Shown here: piece after piece, positions 36,790-50,052 of the stretch
Layout of the letters: every line of letters starts with the position of its first letter
Position numbering within the stretch: the first letter of the stretch is position 1
Assembly (NCBI GenBank): GCA_013365325.1
Contig: JABVXV010000406.1
Span: 1-50,052 of the forward strand
DNA: 50,052 nucleotides
Reading direction: 5' to 3'
Source: Dipetalonema caudispina
Lineage: Eukaryota; Nematoda; Chromadorea; Rhabditida; Onchocercidae
Notes under the pieces: generated by a model
What the model saw: the letters and a program-made list of their open reading frames with translations, nothing else
What the model was told of the DNA's origin: nothing
Database searches by the model: none
Made by a program: the position numbers and the translations under genes

Positions 36790-37660
36790 ATTTGAGTTCA
36801 AAATCCGAAAGGAACACAGAATACTCACTACTACAGAGTACTGTCAGGAACTGTTGAGGAATGTATAGTGAATAGCGATTCAAGAGGTTTTGTGGAAGAA
36901 ACGAAGAAAATGAAGAACATTGAGATTGACGATTGGATATTGAACGATTTAACGATCAACTGAGAGCAATCGCTGAATCTGATCCTCTTCTAATTATCCA
37001 AAGAACTCAACGTCGAGTATTTGCGGTCTATCAGTATCTGAAATACGTTAAGAAAATGAAGAACTTCGATAGGTGGGTGAATTCATGAACTGCTTAGTAA
37101 TTTCAATGTGTCATATCCTCTTATTTTAAGTTGGAACAGTGAACCATTTTTTGATCAAATTATGATGGGCGTTGGTAAATAGACTATATACAATGATCGA
37201 TGGGCAGAGAGGTGGTTAGGTGAAGAAGCTACAGTGCACTTCTCAGTACACTGAAAAAGGGGTACGGTAATGTGCAGTTATTTTTACTGGTTTAACTACC
37301 ACTACAGCTTTTTGAATGATAACAAAATCACTGTACCCAAAAATATGTTGGCAAATCGATGAGATGCAGCAAAAATTCTGTAAATTTGATACAAATTAGT
37401 TAAAAGAAAAGGCTCAGTTCAACTCAACAATGACTCCTGGCTACATGTCCGACAATTGACGCTTCAAAGGTTGAAAGAATTGATTATAAATTTTTGTCTC
37501 ATCTGCCATTTTCACCTGATCTTTCGCATCTTAACAACTCTGAGTAAGGAAAAATGGTTCTAAAACCAGCGAGCTGATGATGATGCTCCCAAGGAGTTCG
37601 TCGACTTTCGAAGGACAGAATTCTAACAACGAAATAACCCATTTCTTATTGGTAATGTAT
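36790..37660 (+). pseudogene. Decayed mariner-family transposase, SETMAR/Hsmar1-like
   Basis: Remnants of a Tc1/mariner transposase can be read in order on the plus strand, but in different frames and with many stops: FEFKIRKEH near the N-terminus, FNDQLRAIAESDP and KYVKKMKNFDRWV of the DNA-binding part, FFDQIMMGVGK with IYNDRW (family TGDEKWILYDN region, where the first catalytic Asp would sit), NYHYSFLND, QIDEMQQKF, the SHLPFSPDLS block (family PHPPYSPDLSP region) and APKEFVDFRRTEF near the C-terminus. The first D of the D,D34D triad is not visible as Asp (TGDE reads MGVG), and the frame is broken many times, so the copy is inactive. No terminal inverted repeats were identified. The most similar group I know is the irritans/cecropia-type mariners that include human SETMAR. 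Confidence 0.85.
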
Positions 37661-40600
37661 TTATTTTCATGGTTTATCTAGCAACTAATAGAAATAAGCC
37701 ATAGTTTAAAATTTAATTTGAAATTGTGACTGGCCTAAGTTAACTCCTCTCTCCATTCATTAAAAAACAAGCTAATTTAACATTTAATGTTAAAAACAAG
37801 GATCATTTTTACTCATTGTGTTAACTAGGACTAGGACATGTGCGTTATGAAACATTTCTTTTTTCTTTTAAATTCGTTGCTTTTAATTTCTGTTAAGTTA
37901 AACATAACATCGCTTTCCGTCTTTGTGTTTAACTAAACTGAGCTTTCCAGAATTAAACATTTTTTCGATTTTTCCAAATTTCTTTTTCAATTCTTGAAAT
38001 GATATATATTTACAAAACCAAATTCTTTAAACTAATTGGAAAACTTTCGAGGTACATTATTAGCTAATTGAAAGAAATACACGAAGTTTTCAAGCATCTG
38101 TTTCAAGTGGTAAATTGCAAGAAAAAATTGTAATTCGCAAATATCCTCATTTTTAAATCAACATTTCACAGCTGTGTTATCTAGTATTATAATTCCGCAA
38201 GGAAAAAATTACGAGGTAATTCTTTTTAAACTTTTTTTTTTAAAAAAATTCGCCATCTTGTAGAAGAAAAAAATTTGCTTTGGATGTAAAAATTTCTGTC
38301 AAGGCCTGATAAATAATTTAAACTCTCACTTATTAGTAAGAAGTAAAAAGTAAGAAGGAATGGGAAATTCTTTCCTCCTTGATTATCTATTATCAGAACA
38401 AGTAATTAATCGTTGGAGATGAAGAAAAAAAAAAACGTTGTTTTTCAATTATAAATTGTTAATAAATCTTGACATAAGTGCATGCGGAGAGGGAGACATT
38501 AAATAGCCATCGCTTTTCCATTACTCTCACACATTTTGCTTCTCCACTCTTAACCTTCTCTCATCTAATTTTTTATTTAGTAATTCCTTTGTTATCATAT
38601 TTTGCAGAAATCCATGTCAATCTTATCGCCTCGTAACATTTTTCTGCAAGATTAAAAAGCAAAACTCTCACAACAGATTATTTGATAATATATTTGAAAA
38701 TTTCTTATTTGGAATCTTCGGAAATGTTGTACAGCCGTAAGCTTCATTCAAGAGTTTTGGGAAATTGCATGATTCTTCCTGAAATATTCAAAAACATCTG
38801 GAATAGCAAGTTAATTTAGCAATAAGTAGAAATGGAAGAATTTTTGGTTCCATATAGGACGAATAACCAATAAGAGCATTCTTAAATGCAATAAGTTATG
38901 TTTTGTATCCAAAACTACTAGATGTTTTCATACAAATTTCGCATGATTTTTTTGTGTTTTTCTTTCTATGAAAAATTTTTTCATTAAAAAAATATAAACT
39001 GCCAAAATCAAATTAAGCAAATCCATATTCTTATAAATTAAATAGATCATTTTTTCACCGCAGGTAGACTGCTTTTCTGCAATGGTATTCAGTGAGATAT
39101 TTCTTTAGCGATATATGTATTCTATCTTTGCTTTAAAATGTGTTTCACTTTCTTTTCTACCAGAATTAAACCTCCTATTGGAAACTTCTTGCTAGTTGAA
39201 GCAAGCTTGATGATTGATAATTTTTTTTGCAGTACTCGGATATCGCAAGATTTCCGTGTTAGATTTAAATGGAATAATTCGAGATTTACGTTTTAATGCA
39301 CTACTCATTCTATTATTTCCTGCCAAATCTTTGTGCAATTGTGGCAGATTTAGAATTAGAAATCAGTGAGCTAATTATCATCATTTATCCTTCTTGGAAT
39401 ATAGTACAATTATTATCACTAAACAGGCTCTTAAATACTGAAGAATATTACTGAAATGAGCTATCCAAATTTACTAATTTCGATTCAAATCTTTTTTTTT
39501 TTGAAAAAAGCATTATTACACAATTTTAAGCTTTATCTTAATCACATCCTAATGGCCACAAATTATATTCATAGAGACAGTTGCACTACTAGAATCCGAC
39601 CTGTCCATCATCCTGAATTGTCGGGATATTCGAATTCTAGATATCTTTAACGTAAAAATATTTCACCATTAAAAGTGCCACAGACATTTAAAATCGAAGA
39701 GCTTTTGGCCTGCACATAACAACATCTTTCCTCTTTATATTTATGGTTGATATTGCCAGTAGTTAAGCAGGTGAATTATAAATATATAAATACATCAAGG
39801 ACGCTTTAGTAATGCTTGTTAACGTAAATTCATTATTGTTTTACTACTTGAACTATCGATGTTTCTGCTGACGGTAAATAAGATTGAATATGTCGAACTG
39901 GAATTTACTAATTCCAAAATTTACTAATTTCTGTTTTTAACTGTAAAATTGTTTTGTTTACTAACTGTAAAATTTGTCATTTAGATATCCGAAGCAAAAA
40001 GCAGGGTAGAATTCATTAGTATCTGTCTTACACTATTCATCGAACTGTTCTGCTACAATCACTGTTTTGATTTCAATTTGAATTTGATGCAAAAATAAGA
40101 ACAAACACCATGCATAGTTAGAAGTGATAACGTTAAATACTATAATGAATTATCTAATAAACTCGTGAAATCTCTTCTCTAATTCGACTGAGCAAAATAA
40201 AGCCTATAGTTGAGTAACTAAATGTTTATCGTCTCAAATGAGGCGATACGTGGTTGCTATCCTTTCACTATTATTATCAGTAGCAACGCTGCATCATTAT
40301 CAGTTGTTATTACGATTCATGTAATGTTACCAATTTGAAAATAAAAGACAAAAAAGTATTTCTTTTGGAACAAGAATATTTAAAAGGTAAACAATTTTTC
40401 CATATTTAGAAAATGCACAGTGTTTTTAGCCTTTTCTAAAATGGTCTTAAAATTCTCAAATCATTTCACGATCACTGAAGTTTAGGTTTAAAATCTCTCG
40501 TAAATTTTGAAGAGAAAAAAATTGAAACACTTACAGATTGCTTCTTTTAAATTTCAGTATATGACTTTACAAAAAATTTTGCAAGCTCTTACTATTCCTC

Positions 40601-42985
40601 AAAGCCTTCAAAATTATCATCGCCGAAAGAAAGCGCTACTGGTGAATGTTCATTAGAGTATCAATGCTGAATTCTATCTTCTTTTTTTTCAGTGATACTT
40701 ATTGATTAAAGATTACTTTAGTGGCTTTGAGGGTAAGTTCATATGGCTTACATACATTTCGTAAAATCTGCATCTGTTCATTCATTAGGATTATGAACTC
40801 CTATACCATTCCATTTTTTATCATTTTAAGAAGATTTTATCGCCACTGGTTGAAGAAATTCGATCGATTATGGATGATTATTCCAATTTTCGTGATTCTC
40901 TAACATTCATTTGCATTTGTTAATTGACATTGAATTCTTGATGAGAAGCTTTGTGCTTTGAAACTTTTTTTGCTCTCAGAATGTTGTTCTCGTAATAAAA
41001 TCGATGTTACGAAATATGAATTAAGCTTCTGTGAATGCCAGCTGTTGGTAGGAAATAGATTTTTTTTGGTTCAAAAAACTTTTATTTTCAGCTATTTTTA
41101 TCAATCTTCCGTATTTGTGGAAACTTTCAAATGATTCTAGTTATGCATTTGTGCCAAAATAAGATTTAGAACTTGTGATAACCTCAACTCTATGAATGAG
41201 TAGTCTTCGGCCAACACATTTTGTGGTCGAACTGAATCTAATGATTATCCATTTTAGATCTTATTAGTATACTTCATCATTTAGGAATAATTTCATTTAA
41301 TTTATGAATTGTTTTGGAAGTCAGAAATTTTTGAGGTAAAAATGTAACGGCGGAAAGGAAAATAAGTTCTCGTAATTCAATGAATGTAAGGATTACTACT
41401 AATTACTATCAACTGGCATTTTCGGTGAACTTAAAGAGTATTGGCAATCTTTTAACTCTTGTATATCATTTGATTATTATTCTTACTACAAATTCGAAAT
41501 ATTCTTATGGTTATTTTGTCAGTTTAGATCAGAGTTAATTAAACTTTTAATATTTCAGCAAAGTTTCAAATCAAGTTAGTTCCATTCAAGTAGCCAGCAA
41601 TGATATTAAAAATTTTTTAAATCTAGTGTTCGGATATTACGGGAAAACAGTTATTTGGAAATCTGTACTTGAAATTAATGGCTTAATTTAACTTTACTTA
41701 TTTATTTTTTATAGTTTCTCGATAAAAACATGTTGTAAGCTCGATGATTTCCTTCCTTTAGATGAATCTTATTAAATAATGAAAATAGTTTTAATGCGCT
41801 TTTCATGCGGTAATTGCTGCTTTCTGTTATTTTGACTTTCTTATCACACTTATTTAAATAGGTCCTTAAAACGTTTATTGGAAAAATTATCGCTTTGGTT
41901 GAAATCATCTTGTTTCTTTCAAATTTGCTAGACATTTTTGAAAATGTTTTTACCTTGTCGACTACTATCAATGATTAATTATGAAGACTTACCACTACTA
42001 TCCATTTAAAATTATTTTATTTTGTTCTAATGGATGCAGTTCTTCAGTTTTCTTTTATATTCTTATAAAATTTCTACAACAACAAACTAATAATTAACCT
42101 AAATTTTAATCATAATTGTAAATCATAATTCTTTGGCTTTTTTGACAGACTCCACAAATTCTTGATTTTATTAATACCCTAAATGGTCTAATTCGAATTG
42201 GAATTATGTCATTTAAACGGGAGAAAATGAATAACTAACTGAAATGATAGTATAGGAACGAATAGTTTGCATCATGCAAAAATATAACATTTATCATTTA
42301 TGATGAACTTGATTATTTTTCTTATGATGATTAAGCAGTTGATTTCTTAATTCTCTGATTTTTTTTTTTTCAATTCCTGAAAATAATCAATCTAAAAGGG
42401 TGTGTAAAGTAGCCAATCTATAAGCTTTCATTTCCATCTGGAAAGTATATAAGTGGAGGAAAGCATGTAAGAATAAATGCATCAGCTGCAATAGAAGTAT
42501 TTGGGAGAAGGATAAAGGAGAAGAAAATGAGATGAAGAAGGGGAGAAAAGGATAGATATCTTGCTATGGAATTAAAATGCCATCAGGATAATCGTATTCA
42601 GTGCTAACTGATGGAATAAATGGTCTGTTACTGCTTGTATCGCATGTTGGAAAAAATTTCTTTTTCAATTTCTTTGATTCGAGCAAATTCCATTTTAAGT
42701 GCCACAAAACTTAAGTGTAAGTGCATTGTGCGCAAATGTTTGCAGACAAATACATATATATGATTTCCAATTATTTTCTAACAGATCACATTTTAATTGC
42801 GGAATTTAAATATATGAAACACAAATTTTTGAATACTATTAACAAAGGTAGAGGAAGGTATTAAATATTCGCTAGCAAAGAAAAGCATGTCATGATTGTG
42901 GTAAGAATTACTTTGGCAATTAAAATAGTTTCACTATAAAAAATGATTGCAAAAATTTTAAATTACGTTTAAAAGGAGATAATTT

Positions 42986-43009
42986 TTGTTGTTGTTGTTG
43001 TTGTTGTTA
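42986..43009 (+). repeat. (TTG)n microsatellite
   Basis: About eight TTG units. Confidence 0.9.
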
Positions 43010-45277
43010 AATTTTTAACAGTATAAGTAACGAAACTACAGAATTTCTTTTGAATGAAAAACGAATAAAAACTGAGATTGTTACCGTCTTTTATAATATT
43101 CCATCATGCTATCCATTATGTTGACAATCAGTTATAAATATTAGCGATAGCTTAAGTTTCACTCAGTAAATAATACATCGTCCTATTTAGCAGTATACTC
43201 TTACTGGCAAAGTGGTATCGGTTTGATTGCTACCTAGGTCATTTCTTTAAGAAATAACTGAAAGCGAAAAGACTAGATGTGGAGAATGGAAGAGAATTAA
43301 CGGGATCAAGTATCCGGAAACCTTATTAGACGCATCCTAAGCCGTTTAAATGCTTCCGCTTATAAATCTAATGAAAAGATTTACTTATTTACTTGCACAC
43401 ATGAAGTGAAGTGAAAATTATTCCACATGAAATTTCCAACATTTCGTTTCATCATTGTTTACATTTCTTTAACCTTTCTTAAACCAAGAAGAAACAAATC
43501 AATTGTGAAAAAGTCATATACTTTGATGTTTCCCGCTTGTCATATTGTATTATCGAATTTGCCCACTAGTTCATCTATTACCAATTTTATTTAATGTATC
43601 AATGTTTTTAGTCAAGAGACTATTATATACTGCTCATAGTAAGCTAGATTCGTCCTTATCACTCCTCTCCCACTTTCATCTAGTTCAAAAGTTTATTGAT
43701 AGAACTAAACTGACAAGATGCTTTTCAAGTATTTCAAATTTAATTTTAAGTCAATATGTTACTTGTAGCCGTAACTATAGTATTGTGATTTCAAATAATT
43801 AATTTATGCTTATGTTTAATGAAAAATTGGATTAAAAATTATAGAATATGAGCGTTTGAAAATGTCGTAGATTATAATAATTCATTTATTTGATTTTCCA
43901 ACTCCATTTTTGCTTTCGGTCTTATTTTCTAATAGTCCGAAATTATTCCATTGTAACTTTAAATGGCCATTAGGTTGCGACAGAAAACATAACTGATGGA
44001 AATTTAATGCTTTCAACAGTCATCGGAAGACTTTCACGATGTTTTTTTCAAGAAATTTTAAAATTAAGGTTTATCTTATTAATTTGATTGAAAGAGTGAA
44101 TATGAATTGTAGTTGGAACTTGAAGGTTTCTTATTTTCAAAAAAAAGAAATTGTTATTTTTTACCAAAAGAAACGATAAAATGACAAGGATCGATTTAGC
44201 CGATGATTATTCCTCTTCCCGTCATCCTTGGAGAGTCCTCTATGACATCTATAAGTGTTCCGTAGCCGTTCCCACTCAGTTCTATTTTTTATTGGTTGCA
44301 GCATAATTCGGTTTCTATGATGCCCACCACTATTTTATTTATGGAGATAATGAAAATTTCCTTCTTCTATTTTTCGTCCCCTTACCCTTTGAAAAGCTAA
44401 GACTTTCCTAAGAAACGGGTAAGACATTCTCGTCAGATAAGCCTATTCACCTGATGGATAGACAGCCAGGCAAATATGGATTTCAATAAATATATATGCA
44501 AAAGATAGGCAATGAAACTGTTCTGTTAAGTATTTGCGAATATGTTAGGAGTTTAGGATATTATTGAGATTATCATCAGTTCCTCAACAAAGTGAGGGTA
44601 CATAACCAACCGAATGTTTCAAATACAGGTCTATTTAGGCTTGTCATTCCTTCTTTCTCTCTCATTTCATTCCTCTTTTTCTCTTCTACCGGTTCATATT
44701 CCTTTTCCTCTTCTTCATTTATTTTCCGATTTCTCTACATCTATTTTTGCTTGTATGTTTTTTTATTTCGGGGAAGGAAGATGTTAGATTGGAATATATG
44801 TGACACCTCATAAATGACGTTATTATGTAGCTCGATTTGGAGAGTGTATTGTCTAATGATGCCTTATTGAGTGATTTTTTCTCGGGTGAACGAGAGACTA
44901 CTACAATTCTTTTTTTGATAAACATATTATTTCTTTTTTGCTATTAGAAGGAAAGAAATTCAGATAAACGTTGTTTGATCTTTTCCAAAGCATCAGATAC
45001 TTCCTGAAGATTGCGATAAGCTTCCAAAACAACATTCTTTCATTGAAGTGTAATTGTAGCCTTTAAAAAGTGTTGAACAAGGAAGGAAGGTAGAGAGGCA
45101 ATCAATCTCTCATAGGTATCCAATTTTTCGTGTCAAACATTTATTGGCATGGCTTCAATGGATTTAAACAAATTTCAAACCCTCATCTGAAAACAAAAAC
45201 AACTATCTTCTCCACCATATCAAATGACGTGGCAAAATTTCACTCTGTAACATTTGGGTAGCTATTCTATGGCCTTT

Positions 45278-45278
<1 letters not shown>

Positions 45279-45332
<54 letters not shown>
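45279..45332 (+). repeat. Compound (CT)n(AT)n microsatellite
   Basis: About 18 CT units pass directly into about nine AT units. Confidence 0.95.
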
Positions 45333-45333
<1 letters not shown>

Positions 45334-46267
45334 GAATAGTTTTGAAATGTGTTGAAATAATTATTTTAGATGTAAATATTTCATTTTAGTAGCCAGCTTA
45401 AATAGAAAATAAAACATATATTTGAGTTTCAAAACTGTTGAACTTCCTCAAAATCTTATTTAAAAAAAAATATATGAGGCAGGTGTCAATTATGGCTGTC
45501 ATTGGACAGAAAGAAATCAGGTATTTTTAGCATTAGGATGACGAATTGAAAAGAATGGGGTAGCTACGCTGTGTCACAACGATTCTGAATAAATAATGTA
45601 AGATAATGCTTATTTCAAGATATTTTCTGCATTTTATTATTTTATTTATTTAAATTTCACAATTTCTCTTTATTTTTCTGTGGCAATTTCACTATTTGAT
45701 TCGATAGTTTATCCAAGTGGTTATTTGTGAATCTCTAAGATATTTTATCTGACCAATATCCACTAGCTAATCTTCCCCTTATGCTCGTATTCTGTCCTTA
45801 TATCCACACAAGTCCTATGAAAATTTGGAAGAGAAAAAATAAACTTTCTTCCTGGTTCAAAAACTACCTGAAAATATGAAATTAAAAATTTTAATTATGA
45901 AAAAGCATAATTCATCGAGAAGATAAGTTAAAAGGGTGGTCATTAACTGGCATTTCATGATGAGTTTGGAAAGTGAGTTTGATAACAGTCATTGATTGAG
46001 ACATAATTTAGAACATGCAGCAAGCGCCTAGCAAAGTCAAGTAATTTTGCCAATCGGCATTTGCTACCATTGAAACTTAGAATTTTATTCACGAAAAGAC
46101 AAATTATCACTTATATCACACAGGAAATTAATCTTAACTCCTTCATTGTAAACCTTTAGTATTCTAATTTAGGAATCATATCACACACCTTGTTGCTACA
46201 AATATCTTCATGTTTCTCTCAAATAAACTAAAGGCATAACCTACTCAGAGTTTATGCGCTTTCATTC

Positions 46268-46313
46268 AAAAAAAAAAGAAAAAAAAAAAAAAAAAGAAAG
46301 AAGAAAGAAAAAA
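46268..46313 (+). repeat. Poly(A)/GAAA purine tract
   Basis: A-rich run broken only by G, ending in GAAAG/AAGAAAG units. Confidence 0.9.
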
Positions 46314-47759
46314 TCAGAATTCAACGACGAAAGAAGCATATTACCATGAAATAAATCGACCATTTCCGGCTTAATGGGTTGACAAATGAGGCATGGAAAA
46401 AGGAGCCTTGAAGATATATGTTTCATCAAGATGATAGAATGTTAGGATGGGGGTGTAATAAAAAGGAAAATTGAAAAAATGTCGTGTTCGCCACTTTTGC
46501 TTCCTTTATCCAAGCTAAAAGCACTCTATTTAGAAAACTTGACATTTTTATTTATTTCTATTTAATTGGAAGCACTTTCTTCTTTCTCTTTCTGGTTTAT
46601 TTGCCCTTACTGCTTCGTTTATGAATCGTTTGCACCACGTGCTTCACCTTTTCTGAGTCAAGAAGCATGCATAATATGAAACTTGAATGTATTTAATTTA
46701 CATATAACTGTACACCTTCGATTCACATCTGAATTCAGCCTAATTCAGTTGGATTTATTTTAACTGAATTTTATTTAATTCAAGTTATTTCAGCCTCCCT
46801 AACGTATTAATTCAATTCAGGTAGCTTCGGTAGTAAGCAATTAATTATTTAGAGCGCATAGCTCTAGCTTTAAATAAATTGTCTCACCTTTATTGAGGCC
46901 TAGCTCCTTTTGTTACGGAAATAAAGGCCTAATCATTTTTGTCAGCTCTCACTATTCCAGGTTTTACAAGAAGCCACTGAGAAAATGTTTAGACCCAGAA
47001 AATTTCCCCCCACCCTTGCTGAAATCTTTTTCAACACTAAGGAAATGAAATAGACTTTTGATAGTAAATACGGAGGTGGTAATATTTTTCTTTATTTTGA
47101 TTTTATAGCTTGTCTTAACCTGATTTGTCCTTTTATCGTATTTCTGTCCATATGTGTGTGTTTATTAGAAATTAGAAGTTCGCATATTCATTCCAATTTA
47201 TTTCTTTTGAATTTTTTCTATTGAAAAATTTTTGAATAAAAAGATTTTTACTAGTAGTTTATAAAAAAGCGCATCAAATTCACACAAAGGAATTTGTTAA
47301 TGGATGGCATTTCCTTACAGTTTTTAACAAATTCTTCCATCAATTAGGTTTTTTATTTTTTACTTAAAATTAATCCCACACGATATGTAGGAATAATTTG
47401 TTAAGTGAGATTCATGAACCCATAAGATACTAGGGATACCCAACAACTTCATGAATTACTGGGTGGTAATTCAAGTCTGTAATCTACGATAACCACTGAT
47501 AAGTTATTTCGTGTACATGTAATATTTTGTAATCAAATTTTTCTTTTGTTTCTTCTTCTTTTCTTAGGCATAAACAAAATTGTCCCACAAATGAATAGTA
47601 GAAGTAGTAGTTTGATCTTTGAGTTTTCGGAGAGTTGCTCTGTGAGAAACCAATACTTTCTGTTGCCATTGGAAACATTATTTTAAATAATTCTTCTGAA
47701 GGAATGATTGCTGCTGAGAGTTTCAAATTCCATGCTTTAATTCTACTATAAAAACAGCA

Positions 47760-47972
47760 ATGAAAGTGGAATTTCGGTACTTCAAAAAAAAACTTGGCCA
47801 AAGCTGTTGCTTTCCGGATCGAAAAATGTATTTACTGTGTTGTGTTGATAGAATCAAAACAAACATCAGTTTGACATGTCATTACAAATTAACGGGCAAA
47901 TCCGTTGAACAGATATTATATCATCTTGAAGAACAACCACAATCTCACCACATCCTGCTACCAGTATTCTAA
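47760..47972 (+). CDS. Hypothetical ORF, possibly an upstream exon of the next gene
   Basis: ATG-started frame of 70 codons with a cysteine-rich start (KLGQSCCFPDRKMYLLCC) and a soluble-looking end (KSVEQILYHLEEQPQSHH). An AG lies 2 nt before the ATG. It is 155 bp upstream of the Ser/Pro-rich exon, but no donor joins the two in phase convincingly. No family was recognised, and it may be chance. Confidence 0.25.
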   Translation: MKVEFRYFKKKLGQSCCFPDRKMYLLCCVDRIKTNISLTCHYKLTGKSVEQILYHLEEQPQSHHILLPVF

Positions 47973-48127
47973 TATTTGAGTTTTACAGGAATTTCCCTGT
48001 AAAAAAATATCATTTTGCACTCAGCACTTTCTCAATACAATATCTTAAACTGTTTCAAAACACTATAATTTTTCCTCATCAAACAGAAAAACTATACTTT
48101 GCTTCTTCACATAATTTCATTCATCAG

Positions 48128-49393
48128 TACTGGTTACTACTTCAAATCATTGTGATAGTTCTGGTACGTCTACAAACAGTCGTTCGAAACTTTCAGCTAG
48201 GAGCAGTGTGAACTGTAACGTTTCAGCCATTTTTGCTGCCGTATGTACCCCAAAAAAGAGCGACATTTGCATGTTTTCGCCGAATCGGTCGGGAAATCGA
48301 ATAAGCGTTACTCAAAGTGATAAAACCAACCGCGTAGCATATGTACCGCAGAAACAGCTAGAACAACAGAAGCACCAAAAACAACCGTTTTGGGGTTCTA
48401 ACAATCCATCGGGTGAAGAATCTATTGATATTCGACTACCTCTCCTCTTAAATAAGCCAACAAATACTGGTATCCAGAGTTCTTCTTCTCGGTTACCGCC
48501 GCCACCACCACCACCACGTTCAGCTACCACATCCCTTAGTCTGTTTCCAGTATCCTACCAACGAATAACTCATCGAAACGTGCCATCTGATCAACGACTT
48601 CCTTCTGAACTTTTGCAAATTAGGCTTGAAACCGTCTCGAAACCTTACTGGGCGCAGGCAAGCCTATCAGTTTTTACATAAAAATTAATAATAGTTATGG
48701 TAAACCATTTATTTAGCTTATCTTATACTTTTTATATTGGAATTTATTAAAAATTAAAATTCATAATTTCAATGGAACTTTGATGAAGTGACAATAATTT
48801 GCTGAAACCTTTAATAGATCTAGATTCCCTTTTTATTGCAACGTTTGAAGATGCATTCTAAATTTTAAATCTTCCCGAAATTTGTTATAAATCAAGAATT
48901 CACTTTCATGAAAGCAAACGAGCATGGCTCAAAGCAGAAAAAAGATCTGCATGATGTAAAAATCGGGAAGAACTAAATTTCCATTCGTGAAATTTGACAA
49001 ATCTTTTTGAGATTTTGTCAAAAAAAAGGGAAGGCTATGTTTCAAGTATAAGATGAAAAAATTATTGGCATATATGACAAATCAAAGGAGATAACACTTG
49101 AAGCGAAATAATCATAATCGTTAGTGATAATTATAATGGATGTAGAAATTGAAAATAATGGCAAAGAATATAATGATTGGAGAGACAGCAATAATGAATA
49201 CAATAAATGATGATAGCTATAACTGCGATATATTATCATAATAGTAATGGTTACAGCAATAATGATAACAATGATAATAATAATATTAACTGATATTGTG
49301 TATACAGCAATAACTACTAACCAAATAATGGGATCATTTCAGCGGACGCCAATAGAGAAAACTCGTCACTTGGATTCGATCCCTTCCTATCAG
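48128..49393 (+). CDS. Unrecognised Ser/Pro-rich disordered protein (partial, internal exons)
   Basis: Two exons are proposed. The first runs 48128-48657 after a TCATCAG acceptor and the second 49343-49393 after ATTTCAG, ending at CAG before GTACAT. The first encodes a Ser/Thr-rich start, FSPNRSGNRISVTQSDK, a Gln/Lys-rich stretch (KQLEQQKHQKQPFWG), a polyproline run (RLPPPPPPPRS) and RLETVSKPYWAQ. The second encodes RTPIEKTRHLDSIPSYQ. Higher GC and lack of stops over more than 500 nt support coding. The junction uses a GC donor (CAG|GCAAGC) in phase 0. If it is not spliced, the first exon ends at a stop at 48681. The composition suggests an intrinsically disordered scaffold or regulator, and the proline run could bind SH3, WW or EVH1 domains. 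Start and end lie outside what can be modelled. Confidence 0.55.
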
Positions 49394-49429
49394 GTACATT
49401 ATTGGATATGTCTATCTGTGTATCTGTGT

Positions 49430-49489
49430 ATGTATGTGTATGTATGTATGTGTGTATGTATGTGTGTGTGTGTGTTGTGTGTGTATGTG
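49430..49489 (+). repeat. (TG)n/(TATG)n microsatellite
   Basis: Alternating TG and TATG units. Open frames across it (Val/Cys/Tyr repeats) are artefacts of the repeat. Confidence 0.9.
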
Positions 49490-49936
49490 GTATTATTTCG
49501 GTTCTGCTGTATGCATGTTTATCGGTGTCAATCGGTTGTGAAGCTATCCTCGTCCAAACCTTTCAAGAGTTTGGTTTCCTTTAGGGTGGGTGTCAAAACT
49601 TTGAATTTTGAATGAGACTGACAATAAGAAAAGAATAATGTTTCTGGATGATTGCATGCCATTTACTTTGCATGTTTGTATGTCTGTTAATAACGGATAC
49701 TAGTGCTGATGTCCTTGCTTGAACGGCTTCTGTCTTCATTTAAGAAAATTGTCCACTGATCCGTCGCCATCTTCTCTTGATTCCAATACGGTGTTTTAGC
49801 TCCTTCTGAACACTGCAGTTGGAACAATATGCATCACAGGAAAACCTATAATATTTCGGAATGAGGCATCCTTTGCATGGATCAATAAATTTTTTGATAG
49901 AGATTATGCTTATTATTATTTCTATTATTACTATTG

Positions 49937-50052
<116 letters not shown>

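Larger units (their letters stand above)
37661..47759. other. Gene-poor AT-rich region, right part
   Basis: About 10 kb without a recognisable gene. It contains (TTG)n, (CT)n(AT)n and purine-rich simple repeats, and several chance ORFs of 60-105 codons with no domain signature. Confidence 0.55.

Noticed and set aside
47484..47801. 105-codon minus-strand ORF
   Set aside because: No recognisable motif, and it overlaps the start of an equally weak plus-strand ORF. Considered chance.
48312..48530. Minus-strand ORF with a glycine run
   Set aside because: It is the antisense shadow of the polyproline-encoding exon on the plus strand.
49402..49615. Overlapping ORFs rich in Val, Cys, Tyr and Met
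   Set aside because: They are produced by the (TG)n/(TATG)n microsatellite and match no protein.

Overview
This is eukaryotic DNA, most likely from a nematode and plausibly a filarial or other spirurid worm. It is AT-rich, introns are mostly 100-700 nt with TTTCAG-type acceptors, one start codon sits 2 nt after a splice acceptor (a trans-splicing signature), and the recognisable genes are animal membrane proteins. The species is inferred, not proven. No bacterial, organellar, CRISPR or viral gene was recognised.

Layout. (1) 1-7815, plus strand: the 3' part of a class C GPCR, a group II-like metabotropic glutamate receptor related to C. elegans mgl-1, in 13 visible exons. Its large intron before TM7 contains a complete same-strand two-exon gene at 5017-6004 that I do not recognise. 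(2) 7816-10609: tail-to-tail intergenic DNA. (3) 15217-10610, minus strand: a 14-exon SLC6 transporter of the SLC6A15/17 (B0AT2/NTT4) type, with two GC-AG introns and one 192-nt intron with no stop codons. (4) 15218-24624: a 9.4-kb head-to-head interval with a near-perfect 49-nt hairpin. (5) 24627-28467, plus strand: a complete ERGIC1 (ERGIC-32) homologue in 8 exons. A small hydrophobic ORF follows 225 bp downstream. (6) 28.5-48.1 kb: about 19 kb of gene-poor DNA with microsatellites and a decayed SETMAR-like mariner transposase (about 36.79-37.66 kb). (7) 48.1-49.4 kb: exons of an unrecognised Ser/Pro-rich protein. The window ends inside a (TTA)n array.

The genes do not form an obvious pathway. 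The receptor and the SLC6 transporter would fit neurons or related secretory cells. ERGIC1 is a housekeeping ER-Golgi cycling protein. Gene models were built by eye, joining exons by splice sites, intron phase and family resemblance. No alignment or prediction software was run.
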